Source: Peribolospora baueri
Lineage: Eukaryota > Basidiomycota > Peribolosporomycetes > Peribolosporales > Peribolosporaceae
DNA: 64,000 bases
Reading direction: 5' to 3'
Assembly (NCBI GenBank): GCA_029717555.1
Contig: JAMDHS010000086.1
Span: forward strand, 1 to 64,000
The position numbers were made by a program, and so were the translations under genes. Under the pieces are notes generated by a model, which was not told the DNA's origin, did not search any database, and was given only the letters and a program-made list of their open reading frames with translations. Shown piece after piece: positions 36,501-49,041 of the stretch. How positions within the stretch are numbered: position 1 is the first letter of the stretch; each line of letters opens with the position of its first letter.

Positions 36501-38545
36501 TCCTCCATCTTCTCCTCCTCCTCGGCGGCAGCCGCATCAGCCGCGGCGTCGGCGAGACCTCTGAGAGCCTCAATGGGAGCAGCGAGGCCGTGGGAAGGTA
36601 GCTCCTCCGCTTCCGCTCGATCCCCCTCCTCCGATCGTAGAACCAGCGAGTGCGGGGGGCGGCGGTGTTCGAAATGTACATCGACCAGAGTCGGACGATG
36701 ATGGGGATCGACAGACTTCGTCGACGTCGAAGCGTTTGGTACAGGGACAGCGGCTATGGCGGTGGCAGAGGGCTGTGCGACGGAAGATGAAGAAGGGAGA
36801 TGGCGGCCAGGATGATGTTGAGGCGGGGGCGTGTGATAGGAGTCTGATGGACGGCGCTGCAGTGACACGGATCTGGAAGGAGGGCTGAAAGCTGTGCTTT
36901 GATGATCGCCGAAAAGAGGGACCCTGGACGAGCCAGAGTGCACATGCATGGGCGTCGGCGGAACTGCCCTAGCGGCAGGGAGCGGAGGAGGCATGGACGC
37001 CAGGTGGGGACCCATTGATCCGCGCGGCGAGAAGGCATACGGCTGCGGTGGCTGATGTAGAGACTGGACGAAGGGGGGCGTGGGGGGCTGCGCCTGCTGC
37101 TGTCGGAAGTGTGGAAGATGGCCGCTTTCGATAGCAGGCGAAATGCGCCCGTCCGGCTGGCTCGCACCACTCCCTCCGCTTCCAGGGGTGTACGGGCTCG
37201 AGGGCACATAGGCGTCGCCGCTGAAGCGGTGCCGAGGACGAACGGGCACGATGGGGTGGGGCACCGGGCCGGAGCGGCGATGACCGACGGACTCCAGGCT
37301 CGCGTTCGGGTTCATGTCCGTCTGCGGGAGAAGATTGTGGTGGGACGGTGGCGGCACGTTGGGGGCAGGAAACGGATGGCTTGGCGGAGCATAGGGTTGC
37401 GCTCCGTTCATGGGAGGTGGTTGATACGCAGAAGCGGTCGGTGAAGCCATCACCGGCTGTGGCGGAGGGTATCGAGAGAAGGGGACAGGTGGCGCCGAAG
37501 GACCAAAGCCATGATGGTGTAGCGCGCCAGATTTAAGGGTGTGTACGAGTTCGGAAAGCATGCCTTGCATCGAGGTCACTTGAGTTTCAAGCGTTCGAAT
37601 GCGTCTACGACGACGAAAACGAGGAGGGATATGAATCAGTCGTTGGCGAGCCATCTGTGGCACATAGCTGTCACCCGAAATGTGGTCCCAGGAAACAGCG
37701 GGAAATCTCACTCTAAGCCGGCATCTCCCAAAGCAGGCTCCCTCGCCGGCTTCTCGAAGATGCACTCGATGCCCGCCGTTCTGCACCGGCGGCAGGGAGC
37801 GTTCTCGGGACCCTCGCACCGCATCTTCTGCTTTCGGCAGGCCGTGCATCTGTGTAAGGACCAACAAGGCGAGAGAAAAAAACGTCAGGCGGGTCTGTAG
37901 CGTAGTCAACGCAATGCAAGCAAGTGCAGACAGGCAGACCACTCACGCTCTTGAGACGAGACCAAGGATGGATTAGACACACCAGAGGAAGTTGAGAGTG
38001 AGAACTCCGCCAGGACAGGCCGAAGACGAGGAACAAACCGACGAACAAGCCGTTCCGCGCACGCACCTATGAACTCTGTTGATGACTCTCAGTCCGTGCC
38101 TCATCGCGATCTCCCCTTTCTCGTTGCCTTGATCGTCGTCGTCTGCGTTACTCCCCGCACCCCTGCTCGTCGCTTCCCCGCCAGTTCCGCCATCGATCCT
38201 CCCTCTGTCCTTTTCTGTCTTAGTCCTCCTCGCCGCCGTTGTTGTCCTGCTCCGATTCCTTCCTCCCCCGCCCGCCCCGCCACTTTTACCTGCACTTGCT
38301 GCACTGTTGTTCAAGGAAGAAGCGGCGCCCCAGTCAGCCGACCCCGAGTCCGATGGCGAACTGGCGGGGCCTCGCTTGCGCTCCCGCGCCTCGACAGCCG
38401 ACGGCGATGGTGCTTCGTGGCCGACTGCGCCCATGGTCTCGCTGCCACTGCCGACACAGCCGATGCTGCGAGGACCGGGCGGCCGGTCCGAGTTGTTTGT
38501 TGCGAGAGCGGCCTCCGGGTGCGGACGTCTGCGAATGCCCTGCAA
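33600..38545 (-). CDS. Zn2Cys6 transcription factor, fungal-specific
   Basis: Nuclear DNA-binding regulator. Exon 1 is a disordered, basic N-terminus. A zinc cluster follows (about 37850-37740) with C-x2-C-x6-C-x7-C-x2-C-x6-C spacing: CTACRKQKMRC, then CRRC, then IEC. After that comes a long Pro/Ser/Gln-rich exon (36210-37600) ending in an acidic and KRRR segment. About seven smaller exons then encode the fungal-specific transcription-factor homology region, including ERSPFLVDAICYIAARS-like (near 36010) and LLSAWNDNGWLPLGHAIRMA (about 35600). GYGLEEEKALLASARIWCTL and EEDLHGWLSYWTKEC follow. The C-terminus has Gln and Ala/Gly runs and an acidic tail. Start is either 38545 or 38434 (MGAVGHEAPS). 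Zn-cluster splicing appears to use a 3-nt exon (see finding). Target genes unknown. Confidence 0.88.
37947..37949 (-). other. Candidate 3-nt microexon (AGC) in zinc-cluster gene
   Basis: Exon 1 ends in CATAG at 38067 with donor GTGCGT. The next exon starts ATGCACGG at 37849. Between them, at 37947-37949, AGC is bounded by a CAAG acceptor (preceded by a CTAAT branch-like sequence about 25 nt upstream) and a consensus GTGAGT donor. Including AGC adds one Ala directly before the first zinc-binding Cys, matching the R-A-C-x2-C pattern common in this family. Skipping it also keeps frame. Confidence 0.6.
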
Positions 38546-39627
38546 ACGGGGCGGGTCTGAAGGGAGAGAGCGGAGAGGTAGAGGCCTACAGTGACGAGGT
38601 GGGGTGAGGTGGGGCCAGTTGGTAGGGAGTGTAAGAGGCGAGAGAGCTGCCTGTTCGGCTCAGGTCGAGATGTTGGCGAGATGGTAATTCAGCGCGGCGC
38701 TTGAGTTGGCGAACTGCGGAGACGAGGGTTCATGTGCGGTGTGAGGTGACGCTGCCAACGCCGGTGCGGTGCGATGCAAAGGGATCACAGGCAAGACGTA
38801 GGCTGGGGCAGGCCGAATGGAAAACTGAGGGTCATGTGGTAGCAGCAAAACGGGGTCGAGGTGAGCGGGGCAGTGAGATGAGACAACGGCGGGCTCGGTG
38901 ATACGCCCGGACGCACGGGGTGGGAGATCCGAGTTGGTGTCGTACGATCGTCCGTCGTCGCGGTCGCAGTGGTCAGCTTAGACCGAGGCAGAGGTCAACG
39001 AGCTGACGACGCCGAAGGAAGGGGGTCGGGTGTCGAGCTGAGCGGTCCGAGGTGGTGGTGGTAGCCAAGCAATCCTTGCCGAGCCGCCGCTGCCGGCGTC
39101 AAACACGTGCCGATCAGAGAGAGGAGCCCCGCGCTGGAGATTTAGATGGTGGTACTCTCCGCAGAAGATTGCCGACCGTAGTGGAGGGGACGCCTTTTCA
39201 GCATTCGGCTCCCGAGGAGGGAGTGAGGTAGTTCGAGGAGAGTTCAATGAGGCCATGGTGACGAAAAAACCCACGGCTCTCATTCAAGGTCCAATGAATA
39301 CGGCCCCGGAGAAGACCGGAAGGCGGAGCGCAATACATTCATTCAGGCGGACAGAGAGGTACGCAGACTCAGAGGAGTTTTGTGTAGGGTATGTGTGTGC
39401 ATGAGGAGCGAGGAAAGCGTCTGGTCTATATACGTCAAGTATATTACACCAAGGACGTCTCCGTCCATTCTCAAGTGTCGAGCAATCAAAGTGGGCTGGG
39501 CCGCACAGCGGAAACGGGGGAAGGTAAGGTATGGATAGATGGATCAGAGCAAGGTGAACACGACACAGAAAAAAATCCGAAGGGATACGAAATGCCAAGG
39601 GACACAGGCGTCGGCGAAAGAGGACCT
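38546..39627. other. Intergenic region, no gene seen
   Basis: About 1.1 kb between the zinc-cluster start and the acetyltransferase stop. It should contain the transcription-factor promoter and the 3' end of the acetyltransferase gene. Frames here show no family resemblance. Confidence 0.5.
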
Positions 39628-41630
39628 TCACAACCACCTGGCGAGCGCAACCGCATCGCTTGTCCTCAGCCCGTCCGGCCCCCCAGCAGCCATGCCCATC
39701 CCGCCGTCCCTCACACCACGGTAGTAGCCCTCCACCTTCCCATCCGACTCTTCTCCATCCCCGACACCTTCGCCTTCTGCTCGCGCGCGCACGAAGCCCA
39801 GAGACGAGTAAAGGGACAGCGCCGGCAAGTTGAGAGCGTGCACGTGAAGGGTGGCGCGGAGACGAGGGGCGTCGGGAAGAGCGGTCCGGAGGCCGACGTC
39901 ACCTCGTCCGCATCTGAAGCCGTTGCTGCTGCTGTTCAGCACCCTCTGGAACAGCTCCTCCAGCAGTCGTCTGGCCACTCCTTTTCTTCGCGCTGTGCCG
40001 CTCACCGCCAGGGTAAGGACGTGGAGCTCGTGAAACTCGTCCTCGTCGACGAGCCTCGGGGAGCGGAGCCCGGAGGAGGCGGGAGAGCGGCTTTCAAAGA
40101 GCCGGGCGCTGACGCAGCCCACGACGTTCCGCTTGGGAGGAGAGAGGCGAGAGGATGGGCGACGGGAAAGCACCGGCGACGTAGAAAGTGGGGAGGAAGA
40201 GGCGGAAGTGGGAGTAGAACTAGAGGCCAGGACAGCGTGGCGATAATAGAATGATATGGAGAAAGGCGAGCGAGGAGGGGCCCAAAGAGGCTCTTCGTCA
40301 TCTCCTTTCGTTCCTGCTGCAGCCTCCTGAGTCCCGTCCGCCGGTGATGATGAACGAGTGCTGGAAGAGGAGCAGGGCTCATTATGCTCAACCTCGGCGA
40401 CGAGGCAGAGATGGGAAGGGTCGGTGAGCAGACGAAGGAGGAAGCCGGTCGAGGTAGCGTACTCGTCCGAACGTTTGATCTGTCATCGGCACGGGAACGA
40501 TGGGGCAAAGAAAAGCGACGAGGGAAGACAACGATTGATCATTAGCAGTCAACGGTAGCAGGTGAAGAAGGCCTTCAGCGAGGAGAACGGTTATGTGACA
40601 CGACGCGAACCAGAGACAGGTACAAGGAAAAAGGAAGGAAGCAGGATACAAGGGATAGCCGTGAAGGCAATGATGATACAACTTGGGATGAGGAAGCAAG
40701 AAGACGATGTGATGGAGAGAAAGGGGAAGAGAAACACAAGCGCCCGCCAGGCCCCAACTCGGTCGTTCGTCGAACGACAACGGCACCTCCCCGTCATCAT
40801 TGGGGAAGCGTAAGGACATTTTAAACGAAACTCACGATCTCTGCATCCATCCCGTCCTCCTCCTCTCCGTGCAGTGCCGATGCGTGCAGGTTCCTGACGC
40901 GCTCCAGGTCGTCCCTGTGCATGGGGCGCACTTTAACGTTGGCAGCATGATGGGTGCGGTCGCCGCCGCCCGTTTCCTGGGAGTTGTTGACGTTGCAACG
41001 GTTGATGGCATCTGCTCCAGTCCCAACTAAGACGTGTTGGCGGTCAGATTCCTCTTCGCCAACGAGGCCCGACGCGTCCTTTGCACCGCCAGGGTAGAAA
41101 ACGCCGCGACCGACGGGGGCTACGAGGGGCGAGGCAGGCTCGCGCAGGCTGGAAGGCGCAAGGCTCGCGGGGGAGGTGCTCAGGCTCGGCGGCGTGTTGT
41201 CGCTGTCGTCTTCTTCGACACACCAAGCCCTTCCCGCAGGGTGAGCCACCGCCTGAGGCGATGGGATGGCAACGTCAGGTGCGAAGACGAGGTCGCTGTG
41301 AATAGCAGAGGGAACCCCGGAAGCGGTTGACGAGGCGCTGTCCCGTCGCGCGGAGGGCGCAAAGGGGAAGGGGACAAGTGTCCTGCGAAGGTCGCCTATG
41401 GTCGACGGGCCGGCCCCACTCTCCTCTTCGTCCCAGGCCGGGCCCTCGTTCTGCCCCCCGAGCACGCTCGCTTCGTTCTCTGGCTCGGGGAGCGAAGCTG
41501 GAGTTTGAGTGCTGGCGGGAGGGCCATCGAAATAGGTCGTCTGGCTGGGAGCGCTTGGAGCGGGAGACGGCGGACCCAGGGCGGGTAACCAGGAGGTGAA
41601 GAGCGGCTGACGGCGGTGCTGGCGAGACAT
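39628..41630 (-). CDS. GNAT-family N-acetyltransferase
   Basis: Acetyl-CoA-dependent acetyltransferase, possibly related to the N-alpha-acetyltransferases NAA50/NAA60. The start at 41630 (MSRQHRRQPLFTSW) opens about 220 residues of Ser/Pro-rich, probably disordered sequence. The catalytic domain starts near 40920 (VKVRPMHRDDLERVRNLHAS), crosses one or two introns around 40450-40830, and continues with VVGCVSARL. Motif A follows (LTLAVSGTARRKGVARRLLE, with the R-x2-G-x-A acetyl-CoA loop), then HVHALNLPALSLYSSLGF and GYYRGVRDG near the end. The HV-x6-A-x2-LY-x2-LGF order is typical of NAA50/60-like enzymes, but the substrate is not proven. The long N-terminal extension is unusual for those small enzymes. 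Confidence 0.78.
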
Positions 41631-42505
41631 GGCTACAAGACGGCGGTTGTTTGGCGTGAAGATGGGAGTGGGTGCGTATTCGATCCTGGCAAATGTGAAG
41701 AGGAAGAATGACAGACAAGAGGGTCTAACTGGCGAGCGTCGCAAGAGATGAGAAGAATGATAGAAGTGAGCGACAGAGAGGTGGGATGATAGGCTACAGA
41801 GTGGTCAAGAGGAAATCAATCGTGCTGTGTCGTGGCCGGTGGTAGTTCTTGTTAAGGGGCCGTTCCAGACGGAGGTCCAGCGGCCCCATATATGTAGCAG
41901 GCGAGTGGGCAGCAGACCGAAACGGCGACGCCCAGTATGGGCGATGTAGTTATGGAGGGGGAGCCAGAGCTGAGGTCGGTGCTTGGTCGACGCGGGGTTG
42001 AGGTGATCGAGCGTGACAATATCAGAGCGAGTTTGTCCGAGCGGCCCGTCCCGATTTCACCCGCGCACTCGGCCAGAGCCAGCCAGAGTGGATGTGAGCG
42101 TCAGCGGGCGTTTCACAAGGTTGCGCTCTTTACGACATAGACATGGACGTATCTCATGTCTAAAAGAGGAAAGCAGCCCAGGCGATGACGCCGCGAGCTT
42201 CATGTGCTTCCTGCATCAAGCCGTCCGGAAGATCGCGCAGTGACGTGCTTTTCGGGTGGATGGAGACAACACTCTCGGGGGTGAGACAGACAGACGTGCG
42301 GTGCGGGGCGAAGAAGCGCTGATGAGTTTCAGATCTCGCCCCTAAACGTGAGTAAAAAAGAAGTAAGGCTAGAACACGTCACACACAAGCGACACCTGGT
42401 TGCAAAGCTTTCGTAGCATTCAGCGGAAGCCTGCGTGGAAAACGGGGCAGTTTACATGTGAAAAGGCCGGCAAGCCATCCGGTCGCCCGCGCCAGGGTGT
42501 CGTCC
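41631..42505. other. Intergenic region, no gene seen
   Basis: About 870 bases between the acetyltransferase start and the TRM7 stop, both on the minus strand. It likely holds the acetyltransferase promoter. Short frames near 41937-42243 have no recognisable similarity. Confidence 0.5.
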
Positions 42506-44398
<1,893 letters not shown>

Positions 44399-44614
44399 AG
44401 CCACTCGTGCTTGTATGTCACCGCCGCCTTTGCTCACCAACTGTCATTGCATCTGGGTTGCGCTCATTGACTGCGGCAGGCCACCGCAGTTTCTTGTGCA
44501 CTGACCACTCGCACTTACGGACGTGCTTCCTTGAAGGGCGAGCAAGTCCCATCGTGCCTCCACCGTCCACCCTCTTTCTCGCCTTTCTCTCCTTTCATCC
44601 TCCTTGGTGCAGTA
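44399..44614. promoter_or_regulatory. Divergent promoter TRM7 / RPC11
   Basis: Only about 216 bases separate the start codons of TRM7 (-) and RPC11 (+), so the two genes almost certainly share promoter sequence. A pyrimidine-rich stretch (about 44565-44605) precedes the RPC11 start. No named site recognised. Confidence 0.6.
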
Positions 44615-45396
44615 ATGCTGTTTTGCCCGACCTGCGCTAACATCCTTCTCGTGCAAAAGGGCGACGACGGGCTGAACAAGTGGGGCTGCCCCACTTGTCC
44701 CTACGAGTTCCCCATCGAGAAGCAGGTGAGCCAGTGAGCCGGCCACGTAGTCGTACCTCCCGCTCGCATCACTTCTCAACTCTCGCGCGTGCTTTCACTT
44801 TGGCCTGATCCCTCCCTTCTCTTAACCTTCGTTTGACTCGCCGTTTCCAGATGACTTCCCGCCTCCGTCTGAAGCGCAAAGAGATTGACGACGTTCTTGG
44901 CGGCGAGGAAGCTTGGAAGGGCGTGGACCAGACAGAGGGTGCGTAACCTCGGTTTTTGCGTGCATCTCGCTGCAGGGCCCGAGTCTACCTTGTCAGTCTG
45001 CCAGTTGGTCAGCCGACGTGCCAACAATCCGTACTCGCCTCTGCCGCCTTCCCTCCCTGTTGCAGCCATCTGTCCCAAGTGCGAGAACCAGCGCGCATTC
45101 TACCGTCAGCTGCAGATCCGATCGGCAGACGAGCCAAGTGGGTCTTTTACTTTGTTTTCCGTCGTCGTGCATGCTCATTGTGCACATGTGTTGAATGTCC
45201 ATCTTCACGTCTTCGTCTGCCTTTTCGTTTACCATCATTTCGCAGTGACGACTTTCTACAAGTGTGTAGCATCGATTCCTCCATTACGATAGCGCGATCG
45301 AAAATCCCTGTTGCTGACTGCTCTCCGAACATCCTACTGTTTATCCCATCCAGATGCACAAATGCGCAGTGCGGTCATCAATGGCGTGAGAACTAA
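44615..45396 (+). CDS. RPC11: RPC11, RNA polymerase III subunit C11
   Basis: TFIIS/Rpb9-like subunit needed for Pol III transcript cleavage, termination and reinitiation. Five exons can be placed exactly: 44615-44725, 44851-44938, 45066-45137, 45246-45261 and 45354-45396. They sum to 330 nt, 109 residues, nearly the same as the yeast protein. The N-terminal zinc ribbon has CPTC at residues 4-7 and CPTC at 25-28. The C-terminal TFIIS-type ribbon has CPKC, the catalytic-loop sequence RSADEPMTTFYKC, then CGH. The Asp-Glu pair of the cleavage hairpin is intact. Exon 4 is only 16 nt. Two zinc ribbons with R-S-A-D-E-P make the assignment firm. Confidence 0.96.
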
Positions 45397-45615
45397 CATC
45401 CTCTTCGCCCCTTGCAACGGTTCGAGACCTTTCTTGCATGGTCATGGTCGGGACGAGACGGATGACAGCAATGCATGTACGATAGAACGTTTTTGTAAGA
45501 CTAGTCTCATCCACATGGCGAACCGGTCATTGGAAGAGGGTTTTTTTTTCACGCAGCACATAAATATACCGCAGACTGATCAAGTCTCCAGGCTTGCCCT
45601 CTAAAAACCGAAAAT

Positions 45616-48612
45616 CTACCCAACCGACCCTGCCTCGGCTCCAGCCCCCGAATACTCCTCCACTGTCATCGGATCCGCAGTCGCCGAATCTTCGCTCGCT
45701 CGCACATCACCCGCAACGGGGGCCTCCGATGGATTCGGCGTCCGCGGCGTTGAGAGCTGGCCAAGGTCAAACCCCGCGCAAGTGAGGGGGGCGACAGTCA
45801 GGATAGTCTCTCATGCGTGAGTTGGATGCCAACTATTTATATATTTGCTCACAGAGACGATAAACGACGCAGATACCGGCTTATGATCCGAACCTAGCAG
45901 TTCTGGATGGCTCGTGTAGCTGATCAGCTTGACACCACCGGGACGTCGATGAGCGTGCCATAGAATTCGGTCAGTCCAAGCCGGAATCCGTCGCTTCTCG
46001 CTGAAGGGGTAAAATACGAGGGCCTTTGAACACTCTCGAGCTCTCCGGTTGGTCACGAACGCAAGGGTGTGCCCACCTCGTATCAAAGATATTCGTGCCC
46101 ACCTGTGCAAGTGGGTGATGTGATATCGATTAGCAGGTATCAACAAGGACTTGACGACCGTGCCAAACTCACGTCGTACTTGAACGTCGGAGGGAAGCGA
46201 ATTTCTCCCTCCATGAAATTCGCAAATGCAGCTCCGAGCCTTTTCTGAGCGTGGAGCTGCCATCCCGTGCAAATATACAGTGGTGAGACAGCAGATTTGG
46301 ACGGTTACGGTGGTTGCGAGGATGAAAAAAAGAACGAGATCGCTCACCTGATCGAATTTGAGTAGAACACTGTACTGTTTGCGTTGCAGCAGCCGTTTCA
46401 CCTCATTGATGCTCAGATCCATGCGGTAATTCAGGTCACCAAACCAGAAGATGTAGCTTGCGGGTAGGCGGAAAAACGTAAAGAGAAGGCGTGAGACGGG
46501 TTATAGCCAATTAGCCAGCCCAGGTAGCTTCCTCCATTAAAAGGGGACTCACTGGCTGTCAAACATGGAGAGTCGGCCCGGCACAGTAGGCACTTCGTCG
46601 CCCCCCGTGAGCCGATCCGCGTCGAACGGACTGGTGCCTTCTCCTCTCGGGAACGTCAACCGTTTGATAACCTCGTTGTGATCCCAATTTCTTCGCTCGA
46701 CTTGATCGTGAAAGGCGGCCAGATGCGAATTGACGAAGGTTACGTAGGTGCCGGCGCTTTGAGTCGACCCGCTTTCTTCGTCCTTCCCTTCCACCTCTCC
46801 ACTACCGTCGTCCGCATCTACTCTGAAGCGCACGCCCACCGCACCCTTGTTGCCTGTCCATCCGCCCCAGCCCAGAGAGACTGAGCTAACGCTGATGTCG
46901 GAGATTTTCGAGACGACGGCATCGCTAGCATAGACTAGGAGGAGAACGCCAACGAGTTGCTTCGAGGCGATCTGCCACAACGAGAACTATGTGTTGGCTG
47001 AGGGTTAATTAGCGAAGGATCGCAGTGAAGGTGTCTCACCTTCGTATACTGTGACTGCAGTGGACCCAAGCCAGCCATTATGGCTTCATTCCAGGCTTGC
47101 TCTCGAAAGGGCGTCCAATAGAGGTACGCTTCCGTGCTAAGATCAAGCTCTTGAAAGCTTAAGAGGAGAGCAAAGGTACGGCCTCAGTGTCAGCCATGTT
47201 CCAGATTGTTGGCACAGCTACGAATGCTGTCTCACCCTAGCACAAGAAAATCAGGGTGCGAGTCGGCCTGCAGCCAAGACGAGATGTCTTCCTCCGGTAA
47301 GCGACCATTCACGTTCCATGTCCCAATTCGGACCCTGCCATGCGAGCCAAAGAGAATCAATAAAAAGGGCACAATAAAGAGGACGTAACCCAACTCCGTA
47401 AAGAATGACGTTTTATACCTCAAAATAGTGACGCTCACTTCATATATTCTAACCCCGAAGATTCGCCTAACCCGTCTCCCGACTTAGCAGGTAGAGAAGC
47501 ATCTGCTACAAAGATGCACATACGTCAGCCCATGCTCACGAGGCCGTGCTAAGTATAGCACGGGATCGGTTCTCTGCATCGTGAGAATATATTATGCAAG
47601 AGTGATAGAGGTAATCTGCGTCCGATTGTCGAGGTGTTGCTCACAATTCGAGGATGCTGGAAGCGGCCTCTTGCTAGCGGAAGGAGGCAATCGCGACCAA
47701 TAGGCGGCGGTCCACGCGTGACTGCCACTTTCTTTGGTAAACTTTTGCTCTTCTTAGAGCGGTCGGTGGAAGGAAAGTTGTTATGAGTACAAGAGCGGCA
47801 TGGGAGTGAGGTAGGCGAATGAAAGCTTACTTGCTATCGCAACTAGATCTTTAGTGATGACAATGAAGTCCCTCAAAGTCTGACTGTAGCAATCAGCGGC
47901 GAGTACTTTCTGTATGTTAGTGTCGCGTCCAATAAGAACGTCATCCAACCGGCCCGATTGCAATCAACAGACGTTGACAGATCCTACCTCCCGCTATGCA
48001 ACTCACCTGTCAGTGGATATGCCGCTCGCTTCCATGCCTTCAGACGAGACTATGAATTGGAAATCGGCTGTAAATGAACACCAGAGAGAAATGAGCGTCA
48101 GACAGAAGTTGCCAGGACCGGAGACGAGTCGATAAAAAGACTTACCGGAACGCTTCGAGTTGCCTAGCAGGGCAGCCGTCAAAGCCTCTTGTGCAGCCGA
48201 AGCAGACTGGACCTGGGACATGGTAACCTTAAAATCTTGATACTAAGAGAACAGTACGCATGGGGCATTCAATTTAGGTAACCTCAACGATATGCGCTCA
48301 ACTGTCCATAGAGACGAGAGGTTTCGCTCACGATGGGTATAATGCCGACAACGACGGCTTGTTTGGGGTCGTTTTTCCGCAAACGGAAAATAAACACGCT
48401 ATAGTAGTCCCAAGCGAGATCAATGGGGGTGTCAGCCTCTTTCTAAGTAAAGACCACCACCCATGCTTAGACCAGCTGCACTGCTCGGGCGCCCGGCCCC
48501 GACACCGGAAGATGACCCACCACGCCTCTTCTACATCCCTATCCACGTTGCTGACCACTGCAAATATTCGTCGCTGGGTGAAGCTCTCCGCTGACCCGTC
48601 GCTCACTTCCAT
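45616..48612 (-). CDS. Inositol polyphosphate 5-phosphatase (OCRL/INPP5-like)
   Basis: Removes the 5-phosphate from phosphoinositides such as PI(4,5)P2. The N-terminal exons resemble an OCRL-type PH-like domain: MEVSDGSAESFTQRRIFAVV at 48612, spliced to VFIFRLRKNDPKQAVVVGII near 48320-48400. The catalytic IPPc domain starts RIGTWNVNGRLP (about 47300) and continues with VSLGWGGWTGNKGAVGVRF, VTFVNSHLAAFHDQ and FWFGDLNYRMD. The signature IPAWTDRILW (about 45960) and SDHKPVSASFIV follow. A donor GTGAGC near 45859 is followed by a likely last exon coding LSTPRTPNPSEAPV, stop 45616-45618. Without that intron the frame stops at 45811. No ASH or RhoGAP domain follows, unlike animal OCRL. Exon count about ten. 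The 5' end may extend further upstream. Confidence 0.88.
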
Positions 48613-49041
48613 GTCCGCCTCAAAAGCGAGTTTGACGTGCTCTGTGGAGCCAGAACAATGCAGGCCACGCCGTGTGAGCGGAGTCGAGCGGCCGCTTTAA
48701 GGACTTAAAACTCGCTTCATTATGGAACTTGAGGCGCACCGCTTGGTCGCAGAGCGCCCGCTATAGGCATGTAAGGGTCGTTCATGTCGCTAAGATGGCA
48801 TGGCAACGACGAAGCTTGGGTGGAGAGAAAGAGGTTGCACGCACATCTCGTGATCTTCGAAGGAGCTACCCCAATAACTGGATGTTCGGAAGTAGACGGA
48901 GATAGACGGCTGTAGCACCGTCCACAGGCTTTTGGTCATCTGCTTGAGCGACTGGGAAGAAGAGATCTGAGCAGGGTCAACTCACTCCACTCATCTACCC
49001 CCTTCCCTTACTCGCCCGGCTCGGGCGTGTCCATCACAGAA
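48613..49041. promoter_or_regulatory. Divergent promoter 5-phosphatase / RPC34
   Basis: About 430 bases between divergent genes. It may include an unrecognised first exon of the 5-phosphatase, since an AG acceptor lies just upstream of its presumed start. No named site recognised. Confidence 0.45.

Noticed and set aside
39391-40254. 287-codon plus-strand frame
   Set aside because: Antisense shadow of the acetyltransferase gene, whose minus-strand frame carries the clear GNAT motifs.
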